From Pigoraptor vietnamica (lineage: Eukaryota; Opisthokonta; Filasterea), in contig CALSCQ010001100.1 in the NCBI GenBank assembly GCA_943704525.1, positions 1 to 15,000 of the forward strand: 15,000 nt of DNA, in the 5' to 3' direction. Positions 1 through 7,606 of this stretch are shown here, in pieces. The notes below the pieces were generated by a model that saw nothing but the letters and a program-made list of their open reading frames with translations, ran no database searches and had not been told where the DNA came from. Numbering within the stretch: the first letter of the stretch is position 1; every line of letters starts with the position of its first letter. Made by a program: the position numbers and the translations under genes.

Positions 1-129
<129 letters not shown>

Positions 130-344
130 ATGTTAAGTTGTGTCTCAGCTATTTTGTTGCGCGAGATTTCCAAACGCAGTGACGCGAAATCGAATGTCTC
201 TGCCGTTGCAATGTCACGTGCTCTCAGCCTAATCACTTTTCTGCACGTCTTCTTCACCCACGCAGTGAGGTCCACAGGAATTCTTTTCGCAAGCGGTCGT
301 TTTTTATTGACTCCATTCGTCGGCGCTTTTCCTTTCGCTGACGA

Positions 345-1244
345 ATGGCTGCGTCTTCTTGCGATACGCCAGCGGAGCCTAACCTCGACACGCTCCCACC
401 GGGGACGATTGTCGTCCACGTGCTTCCCTATCAGATCTGACGAATGGCGAAAAGGGCGGGCTGGCCAAGACGTGCGGTCGTCTCTTTCGCCTCCTTCGCC
501 ACGAGCGCGTGTCCGCCTGTCGTCGCAGTGCACTCGCAAGTACCTTGAGGACGCCGCGTTTTGTGAAGAGGTGAAGGCGCGCATTCCCGCGGGAAAACTC
601 GCGCTGCGACCGTTCGAGTGCGCAATGCGGGCGTTTCATTTCCCGCCGTTCCAATTTAAGCGCGCGCGGATGCTCTTCGAAGAGGCGCTCGCGGACGAAA
701 GTGCGACGGATGTGGAGAAGGCGCGCGCCCAGCTGTCGCTTTACGTGCTGAATGTTTGCAAATGGGGCGGCTTTAGTGAGGCGGTGCCGAGTGAATGGGC
801 CAGAGCGGGTGCGAGTGCGAGTGCGTATATCCTTCTCTGCGCCGGCGACGAGGGCGACCCCGTGCGTGCGTTTGAGATGGGCATTTGCCATTTTCTTGCG
901 ATCGGGACCATAGAGGACCGCGTTAAGGCGCACTTGCTCGTTCTGTCTTCTGCGAACGGCGGGTGTGCGGCGGGGATGTAGTACCTCGCCGTGTGCCTGT
1001 CCAGTGGTTGTGGCGTGTCGCGTGACGAATCGGCGGCTGTTGCACAGTGGGAGAGGGCGGCTGCGATGGGCCGCTTTGGGGCGATGTGTGATTTCGGCAC
1101 TTGTCTCTACTATGGCTGGGGAGTGTCGCGTGACGAGGCGAGGGGCGTTGCGTTGGTTCGGAGTGCGGCAGTGGACGAGGGAGTTGGGGTGCGAAGGAGT
1201 GGCTGGAGGAGAATGAGGACGAGCTCAAACAAAAGGGGCTTTGA
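345..1244 (+). pseudogene. Sel1-like repeat protein, broken pseudogene
   Basis: The remains of a Sel1-repeat (SLR) solenoid protein can be followed through three frames. An ATG at 345 opens frame 3 (MAASSCDTPAEPNLDTLPPG...) and hits TGA at 438-440. Coding character continues in frame 2 over about 431-537 (GGLAKTCGRLFRLLRHE), then in frame 1 from 538 (KYLEDAAFCEEVKARIPAG). Frame 1 meets TAG at 979-981, and the SLR signature resumes right after it in the same frame (YLAVCLSSGCGVSRDE, then CLYYGWGVSRDEA). A final shift near 1186-1190 leads to AKEWLEENEDELKQKGL and TGA at 1242-1244. About three SLR units lie between 860 and 1190. SLR proteins are usually protein-interaction scaffolds. Three shifts plus a stop, against clean neighbours, argue for a dead gene. 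Sequencing error at one site could be possible, but not at all four. No intron of the size seen elsewhere would repair the frames. Confidence 0.75.
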
Positions 1245-2056
1245 GTGAAGAGGATGAACTGAAATGAATGCACCATCTTCCAGACCAATGCATTTGGTTT
1301 TCTTTATATTAGTGAATCGTGTCTGCAGACTGTGCGTGCGCGTGTGTGTATAGGGCCGGATATGTACGGAGTATCCTGGGGGGTGTCTCAGCCGATTGTG
1401 TGTGTGAGAGTGACTGTGTGTTTGTGAGGTGTTGTATATGTTTGTGTGTGTGTGCGTCCAGTCTCTTCCAGTGCGGGCGAGTGTGAGGGTGTGCCGGGCG
1501 GGCCGGGTGCCGTGGGCGGTGGCATGGAGGTCAGCGGAGTATATGCCGCGCATGAAATGAGAACGCGTTGGCGGCTACTACTTTAACAGTTCACTGAGGC
1601 CGGTATGGGGTGTGCAGTAAGGTTGGGGTTACGGAGGGTAAGAGCCGGAGCTCGGCGCGAAGGCCCGGCCGCCGGACACCATTCACGGACGCCGAGCGGC
1701 TCGACTGCTGCCGACTGCCGTGAGTGCCGGGACCGACAGGCAGCGCGACCTGACTATCAGTCAGTACTGAAGGGAGCTGAGAACCGGATCGGCGACTGTG
1801 CCTCCGTGCTCGGCCTGCTGTCCGTGAGAATACGTATACGCCTTAGTCACACTCACTGACCCGCGTCCACTGAGGGCAAGATACGAGAGACGTAAGGCGA
1901 TACCAATTCCGGCGCGGTGCGTGCCGTGCACCGGCAGTTTTCGGTCTGACTCGGCGCGCCGGCGGCTACTGATTAAAACCGGATTGGACCTCACGCCGGG
2001 GGGCGCAGTGTTCATACAACGGCCAACCTCGATTAACACACTGCATTGCGAGCTGC
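1245..2056. other. Intergenic stretch, no gene recognised
   Basis: No reading frame here resembles a known family. About 1336-1490 is rich in TG runs on the + strand and contains a 10-bp palindrome (GTCTGCAGAC, 1321-1330). About 1590-2050 changes character: it is G+C-rich, rich in CCG/CGG words, and open for 84 codons on + (1605-1859) and 106 codons on - (2081-1761). It could be an old dispersed repeat, but I see no terminal repeats, target-site duplication or transposase-like motif. Confidence 0.5.
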
Positions 2057-2074
2057 GTTTGAGTATACTCAAAC
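2057..2074. repeat. 18-bp perfect palindrome
   Basis: GTTTGAGTATACTCAAAC is a perfect inverted repeat with no spacer, about 410 bp upstream of the ODAD4 start codon. It could be a dimeric transcription-factor site or a cruciform-prone element. No binding factor is known to me from the sequence. Confidence 0.6.
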
Positions 2075-2204
2075 ACGTCAACTGAAGGACAATAACAATA
2101 GTGCGAAATTCACAGAAATGCGCTTATGCATGCAACGCACAAGGGAAATGCCCCATGCACTGGAAAAAATCGACTGCCCCATCACCCAGTGTGGTTCGCT
2201 CTAT

Positions 2205-2227
2205 GATCACGTGATGGATCACGTGAT
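2205..2227. promoter_or_regulatory. Tandem CACGTG E-box pair upstream of ODAD4
   Basis: The 11-mer GATCACGTGAT occurs twice in direct repeat (2205-2215 and 2217-2227) with one base between. Each copy contains the 10-bp palindrome ATCACGTGAT with a central CACGTG, the core bound by bHLH-zip or bZIP factors in many eukaryotes. The centres are 12 bp apart, slightly more than one helical turn. The pair lies about 255 bp before the ODAD4 ATG, a plausible promoter position. Function is inferred. Confidence 0.55.
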
Positions 2228-2231
2228 AAAT

Positions 2232-2250
2232 CATGCCCTAGCAACGGTTG
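2232..2250. promoter_or_regulatory. RFX half-site / Myb-like element (weak)
   Basis: AGCAAC (2240-2245) fits the RGYAAC half of the RFX X-box that marks ciliary genes in animals. The other half two bases upstream (CATGCC, 2232-2237) matches GTNRCC at only four of six positions. The overlapping CAACGGTTG (2242-2250) is a palindromic pair of Myb-type CAACNG cores. Both are short matches, and whether this organism has RFX is unknown. Confidence 0.25.
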
Positions 2251-2482
2251 TCAGGCGCCCTTTCGAACCGATACTCCAATGCGTCTCGCCCTCGAAGCAA
2301 TCGTTTGAACTTTCACTTTTCAGACCCTTTCCGCCAAAGTCTACGGGGCAGGCCTTTCGTAGTGCGTGGAGTGCTGTGACCGAAGAGCGCTCGCAGTGCT
2401 GCCACTGTTGTTGTCGGTGGCCTTTTTGCTGAGTGCTGTGAGATAGGTCGCTCTGCGGGCGCGAGTGCGCGGTTTAGGGAGA

Positions 2483-5444
2483 ATGCCTGGGCGCCAGGAG
2501 GAAGAGACGTACGACGAGGACCCCGCGGAAGACCCCACGCGCTTTGCCACATATGCCGCTGAGGGGGAGACGCTTGCGAAGCAGGGCGAATACAGGAAGG
2601 CCATCGACGCATTCACAAAGGTGCGTGCTTGCGGAGTGACTATGTCGTCTTCACTCGGTGCATCCCGTACGATTCGACCCACGTATCTTGTTTCGCACTC
2701 GACTGTGCTCTCCCCTTACCTTAATTTCCGTTGCACGCGTCCCCCATTAAACGCGCCGTGGAATGCACTTCCCAGGCGCTTGATCTCCGCCCCGAGGAGA
2801 AGATATGCCTCGTGGCGCGGTCGCGGTGCCACCTGCACCTGGGGGATGCGAACGCAGCCCTCGCCGACGCAGAGGCCGCCCTCAAGCTCGACAAGGACTA
2901 CAACAAGGTGTGTCCCGCGCAGCCGATGCGGCGTCGGTGTTGGTGTCATACTGCATCGTGCGGTGTTTGTTATTCTCCTCCCTCTGCATAGTATATTTTG
3001 GGGCGCTCTGCCCTCTGCAACAGGCCGCGCATGTTGCGTCCGTCGTCGTTTTCCTTGTACATGATCTCACTACATGCACTCACTTGCTGTGCGCGCCTGC
3101 GTGCGTGCGAGCAGGGCCTCTACCAGAAGGCAGAGGCGCTTTACGCCAAGGGCGACTTTGAGATGGCGCTCGTCTTTTACCACCGCGGACACAAGCTGCG
3201 GCCGGAGCTCGACGAGTTCCGTCTGGGCATCCAGAAGGCGCGCGAGGCCATCGGCAACTCGATTGGAAGTGGGTCTCGTGCTCACACTGCCCCTGCCGCG
3301 TCCATGGAGAATCGAGTCCGCGTGAGGCCGCTCACTATGACCCCCTTGACTCACCGCATTTTGTGTGCGCAGACCCCTCGACGCGCATTCTGACGACGAA
3401 GGCCGCTTCGCCCGATGGCACCGCCGACCGCGCTGCGAGCCAAATGGCCAAGACGGACGGCGTCAAGTCGCGCACGGGCATGGCGCAATCAGGGCCCACC
3501 TCGCCCGGGAAGGTGAGCGCCCCGGGTTCGATATTGTGCGCCCTGCAATTTTCGGCATTTATCGTTGTCGTGATGTACATGTTGTAGGTAATAGATCCTG
3601 ACGTGTGTGTGTGTGCTTGTGCCCACAGCAGGCTGCGTCGGCGGGAACGGACCGCGGGAAGCAGGCACCCGTTCGCCCAAAGCAGGGCGATCAGACGATC
3701 AAGCAGCTCCTCGGTGAACTGTACGAAGACCGCGAGTACCTGGAGCAGCTCATGCTGGACGACGGTGCGTTGTTTGGCCCGGGGCCGTGGGTCGTCGCTG
3801 TTGATGCACTAGGGACGGCATGTCGCGGCGATAATTCGCATCGTTTTGAGGTGGGCGTATTTTCGTGGCTATTCTGACGTTGCGTTGCTTAACTTCTGCG
3901 CAGAGTTTGTGCGACGGTCGAGCGAGAACATGTACGACCTCGTGAGCACTGGCCTCAGCTACCTGGATACGAGGACGGAGTTTTGGCGCCAGCAAAAGCC
4001 GCTCTATGCGCGCAAGACGGAACGCCGCATCAAGCGTGAGTGTCGCTGGGCGAATGGAGCGACTGTGACTAGTGTGCGCGGGATTTCCTCCTTCATTCCC
4101 GTCTTTTGCGGATTGCTGTAATTGGCAGAGATTTCGCGCCGCTTGTGCTGTCCTTTGTTGGGGTGTCTGTTATCGCTCACTCTGCACCGCATACACGCAG
4201 CACGCACGACGACCACGCGCGAGAAGAAGGCGGACGACCACAACACGCGCCCGAAGGCGAACACGGCGCAGCAGCTGTCGGCACAGCTCGAGGACGTCAC
4301 TGCGAGTGAGTACCGCGACTTCACCGTCGACCCATATATGCGTGTGCACGAGCGTGTATGCCCTTGCGTTGCCTTTGTTCCCTAACACCCACCCCTTGCC
4401 CGCAGTGCTGGAGGACGGCGAGGCGGACCGATGCATCCGGGCGGGCAAGGCCCTTCTCAAGGCCCTTGCGGAGGCGACTGTGCCCGACAAGCCCCGGATG
4501 CTGTGCGCGCTCCACGACGTGCTCGGGTGCGCGTACCTTGAGATTGGTAACGCGCAGGTCGCCCTCTCGCACCAGCAGAAGCAGCTCCAGGCCGCGCGCG
4601 AGCGGAACCTCGACGATGTCCGGTGCGTGTGTGCCCTTTGCTACAGACACCTCTGCACGCTACTCACGCGCGTGGAATCGTTTGTCTTTTGGTGTGTGTG
4701 TGTGCGGGTGTCTCATAACAACGCCTCTTCACCCAGGTCCCGAGCTCTTGGCAACCTCGGCCGTGTGTATGCGCGCCTCGGCCAGTTTGACAAGGCGGCG
4801 CAGTCGTGGGAGGAAAAGCTGCCCCTCTCGCAGTCGCCTCTCGAGTCGGCCTGGCTCTACCACGACATTGGACGGTGGGTGGTCGCGCATGTGTTTTTGA
4901 CACGCGAATGCATCCATTGTCTCATCGACTTCCCACTGCGCCCGTAATGTCCGGACACGGGTGCCCGTTTTTCCGCTCTGCTAACCACGTCCCCATCTCC
5001 ACAAATTCAAACCGCAGGTGCCATCTGGAGCTTGGCGGCGCACAGCGTGCGGTGGAGTACGGCGAGAAGGCGCTTGCGGCCGCCAACGAAGCCGGCGACG
5101 ACAGGTGGCTCTTCAACGCGTCGATTCTTATTGCGCAGTCGCTCGGTGAGTGCGCAGCTCAATGTTCATGCGCCGCAGACTAATCGTATACGACTTCATT
5201 AGACTGTTCGTCGCGCGCGTTGCAAAACAAGTGCGCGACACTGCCGCGCGCAACAGTCGCGCACACCCGCCACGCACAACTGGAATATTAACATTTCTGT
5301 CTGTCCGCCCTTGCAGCCAAGAGCGGCGACAACACGCGCGCGTCCGACAGCTACCACAAGGCGCAGGAAATTGCGCAGCGCCTCGGCGACGACAGTTCCG
5401 TGCGCGCCATCACCAAGGCAATGGACGAACTGCGCGCGAGATGA
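2483..5444 (+). CDS. ODAD4: Outer dynein arm docking complex subunit 4 (TTC25), TPR protein, 11 exons
   Basis: Exons: 2483-2620, 2776-2907, 3115-3268, 3373-3512, 3629-3764, 3904-4035, 4201-4305, 4406-4622, 4737-4874, 5018-5145 and 5317-5444. They join in frame to 515 aa, with stop TGA. In animals the family anchors outer dynein arms to ciliary doublet microtubules. The N-terminal TPR block (about residues 20-140) contains CLVARSRC, KAEALYAKGDFEMALVFYHR and KLRPELDEFRLGIQKA, which track human TTC25 closely. The mid-region has IKQLLGELYEDREYLEQLML (about 212-231) and SYLDTRTEFWRQQKPLYAR (about 253-271). C-terminal TPRs span about 313-500 (ALGNLGRVYARLGQFDKA, WLYHDIGRCHLELG). A Ser/Thr/Gln-rich linker lies at about 142-210. 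The protein ends after the last TPR and lacks the long charged tail of the human protein (672 aa). The ATG at 2483 is the first good start; translation extended upstream would need a GTG. The intron 4 acceptor is a CAGCAG tandem. Confidence 0.95.
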
Positions 5445-5732
5445 GAAGGCCGCGCGTTCGAATCCCATTGCACACAGTCGTTTTATTGCCCGCGTCGTAT
5501 ATCGAGCGCACTTTGTCACGGCGGTGTGCTCGAATTGCGGCGGACATTGCGTGCGTTTGCCTTTGGCGTTGTGGTGCGTGCGTAACATTGCGCTGTAAAG
5601 ACGAGTAACAAGCACCGTCGGCCTCGCCGGAGATAGGCAGTCCCATCGACGTCCCACAGGGAAGTGCGCTCGCCCGTGCTACAAATGAGTACGTTCGTTG
5701 CGTGAGGCATTTCGCGCAATGCGGAACACGTG
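5445..5732. other. Convergent intergenic region between ODAD4 and the ASDURF-like gene
   Basis: Only 288 bp separate the two stop codons, so the 3' UTRs probably adjoin or overlap. An AATAAA on the - strand (5487-5482) is the one clear polyadenylation-like hexamer. No obvious + strand signal follows ODAD4. On the - strand, a frame downstream of a possible donor at the ASDURF stop (CG|GTGACA) stays open, but I take it as untranslated because the stop at 5735-5733 gives a family-like length. Confidence 0.5.
5482..5487 (-). terminator. Possible polyadenylation hexamer AATAAA for the ASDURF-like gene
   Basis: TTTATT on + reads AATAAA on -, about 245 bases after the stop codon of the - strand gene. 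It is a single short motif with no cDNA support. Confidence 0.3.
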
Positions 5733-6732
5733 TCACCGCAGCGGCGCACCCAAGTGTTCCAGCTCTGTGCGGAGAGCGGCGAGTTCGCTGGAGAGGCGCT
5801 CCACCTCCGCCGTTAGCGCAGATAACCGCGCTGTTGGCACGCAGAATGAGAATGTGCGGCGCCAAATGCACCGCACACAAGACACACAACACACGCGTGC
5901 GCGCGCGTCGCAATCACCGACCACCCACCCTTCGACGCTTGCGTTGTCTGTTGCACATCTGCCTTGAAGAGCACGTTACCCGACGATGACTTTGCATAGA
6001 CGCGCTAAAAGCGGCGACGAAAGCGGCGACGAATGGGGCGTGAGGCACTGCACGCACGTGAGGGCGTTCCACACGCGCGTGGACATGCGCACTTTGGCGA
6101 ACACGCGCTTTGCTGCGACACGCATTCACAACCACACAACAACAACTGAACCGCAGTGCGCTTGTGAAAGTATCGTCGCCAACGTACACTGCGCGGGACT
6201 TCGCTACGCAACGAAGCCGATAAAACTCACCCGTCCCTGCTTGAGACTGGACAGCTCAGCCACGACAACCTTCTGCTCCTCAAGCTGCACGTCCAAGAGA
6301 GAAGGGGGGTGAGTTGGGACGAGCCAGTTGCGCAAGGGACGCTGACAACGCGAGTGTTAATCACGACTGTTCGCCAGCGAGAATGCGATAACATGCGCAT
6401 GTGCACACGCGTACGCGCACACTGTCACATCCGCACACATACTCGCTCATACACACTCACGCACACACTCTCTCACAGACATACTGCACACACCCGTGCT
6501 CGTTCTTCACACACACACAATTGCAAGTGACGCAACGAGACTGCACCTCTTTTTCGCTCATACACACTCACGTACGCACACTCTCACAGACATACTACAC
6601 ACACCCGTGCTCGTTCTTCACACAGACACAAGTGACGCAACACGTCCGCACCTCTTTTTCCGCGTCTTTCAGCCGCGCGCTCTTGTCAGCGACGGCCATC
6701 CGCAGAAACACGGCGCGCTCGAGCGACTCCAT
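5733..6732 (-). CDS. ASDURF: ASDURF-like prefoldin subunit, free-standing four-exon gene
   Basis: Exons on -: 6732-6652, 6284-6231, 6004-5929 and 5830-5733. They join in frame to 102 aa, with stop TGA. Donors are GTGCGG, GTGAGT and GTGGGT; acceptors are GCAG, TTAG and ACAG. The core LEEQKVVVAELSSLKQGR followed by RVYAKSSSGNVLFKAD lines up with the human ASDURF segment (EQKIVVDELSNLKKNRKVY...SNIFFLAD). A C-terminal heptad coil (ARLSALTAEVERLSSELAAL) corresponds to its second helix. The helix-hairpin-helix plan and length (human 96 aa) fit a beta-type prefoldin. In humans ASDURF is translated from the 5' leader of ASNSD1 and joins the PAQosome (R2TP/prefoldin-like) chaperone complex; the role here is inferred. 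The start is uncertain: Met 6732 gives the family length, but the coil frame stays open upstream (LASQLSKYSAA) to a Met at 6879, or another 5' exon may exist. Intron 1 (367 bp) holds tandem repeats. Confidence 0.7.
6010..6033. repeat. 12-bp tandem duplication next to a splice acceptor
   Basis: AGCGGCGACGAA occurs twice without a spacer, within intron 2 of the ASDURF-like gene. On the sense (-) strand it lies just upstream of the TTTTAG acceptor of exon 3. Confidence 0.8.
6444..6660. repeat. About 111-bp tandem repeat (2 copies) inside intron 1 of the ASDURF-like gene
   Basis: Copy 1 (about 6444-6554) and copy 2 (about 6555-6660) share CGCTCATACACACTCACG, CTCACAGACATACT, CACACCCGTGCTCGTTCTTC, AAGTGACGCAAC and CACCTCTTTTT in the same order. 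On the sense (-) strand the unit contains the exon 1 donor context. Copy 2 carries the real AAAGAG|GTGCGG junction, and copy 1 carries a near-identical AAAGAG|GTGCAG about 106 bp inside the intron. A third, more diverged copy lies at about 7060-7190 beside the decayed exon copy. Confidence 0.85.
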
Positions 6733-6913
6733 TGCCGCAGAGTACTTCGACAACTGCGATGCCAGGCGCCCTTCCGTGCGTACAGAGTGCGCTGCGGGTG
6801 AGCTCGTTCCGTCTCGGGTTCGCCGACGCCTGTAATCGCCAACGCAGCCGTGTTTGGCTCTATGTTGCGCACTCGGCATTATTGAAGTTTCGCGACTTGG
6901 TCAGAGAGGTGAC

Positions 6914-6919
6914 CACGTG
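6914..6919. promoter_or_regulatory. CACGTG E-box upstream of the ASDURF-like gene
   Basis: CACGTG sits in the context GTGACCACGTGACAG. It lies about 35 bp upstream of the most upstream in-frame Met (6879) and about 180 bp upstream of the preferred Met (6732). It is a short motif and its role is inferred. Confidence 0.3.
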
Positions 6920-7059
6920 ACAGTCTGGGAAGTTGTTTACTTTAGTCCCTGGGCCAGTGCGCCGCCGGATCAGCCGCAGTCCAGCACTGACGGTGCCGGA
7001 CCAGCCGAATGCCAGTGCATAATCTGGTGCGCGGCATGTGCACACATGTACAGTCACGC

Positions 7060-7310
7060 ACACTTCCTCGTTGACGCACGCTCGCTCGTACACATTCACA
7101 CTCACCGACGCTCTCACTGACAGACATACTCGGCGCACGCCTGACACAGAATTGCAAGTGACGCAACACTGAGACCTGACAGTGCACGGCACCTCTTTCA
7201 CCGCATCTTCCAGCCGCGCGCTCCAGACCTATCAGCGAAACACAGCGCGCTCGAGTGACTCCATCGCCTCTGAGCACTGCGACAACAGTTCCGACCTTCT
7301 CCAAGCCACT
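7060..7310 (-). pseudogene. Decayed duplicate of ASDURF-like exon 1 plus part of intron 1
   Basis: Read on -, about 7310-7192 matches exon 1 of the neighbouring gene. LLSQCSEAMESLERAVF corresponds to LSKYSAAMESLERAVF, and SARLEDAVKE to SARLKDAEKE, followed by GAG|GTGCCG at the same donor position. Between these blocks the copy has two consecutive stop codons (TGA TAG), and the offset to the intact copy changes from 532 to about 540 bp, so an indel is present. The flanking about 7190-7060 matches the intron repeat unit (CTCTCACTGACAGACATACT, AATTGCAAGTGACGCAAC). No counterparts of exons 2-4 were seen, so this looks like a partial tandem duplication whose upstream copy died. Confidence 0.75.
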
Positions 7311-7606
7311 CGTCATCGTGTCGCCGGATCTTTCAGTTTAATACAGGTTTGTGACAGCGGCCAGCCAGTTTACTCTGGGCGCTGTTGCCACGGCACGTAG
7401 GGCTGGAGCCGAGTCAATTGCAGAACACGGCCAGAGACACGCGCTTCAACATACAGCAGGACAGGCGCACATCAATACTGACTTTTTAGAAGAATTTTTA
7501 ATACGAGGATCTCTAGGTTTACCGCGCATTTCTTCCAAATATTTATAACTTCCGCACAGCACGCGGCCCACAGACCCAAATGAATTTGGCGACCCCTCGC
7601 AGACCC
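7311..7606. other. Intergenic / golgin 3' UTR
   Basis: No gene is recognised between the decayed exon copy and the golgin stop codon. About 7470-7550 is AT-richer than its surroundings (CTTTTTAGAAGAATTTTTAA) and probably represents the 3' UTR of the - strand golgin. No exact AATAAA was found on the - strand here. Confidence 0.5.

Noticed and set aside
979-981. Reassigned TAG (Gln) codon in the Sel1 gene
   Set aside because: TAG falls where Sel1 repeats tolerate Gln, which is tempting, but the same gene has three frameshifts and no intact gene in the window uses an in-frame stop codon.
4072-4947. Single 291-codon open frame inside ODAD4
   Set aside because: It fuses ODAD4 exons 8 and 9 through intron 8, which is 114 bp and stop-free. 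The family alignment (DDV-R-SRALGNLGRV) requires that intron to be removed.
5450-5475. tRNA-like B box (CGTTCGAATCCC) just after the ODAD4 stop
   Set aside because: The flanking bases do not form a T-arm stem, no A box lies at the right distance, and the acceptor arm would not pair. Coincidental match.
6401-6835. 144-codon His/Thr-rich open frame on +
   Set aside because: Translation of the CA-rich tandem repeat and the antisense of the ASDURF-like exon 1; low complexity, not a gene.
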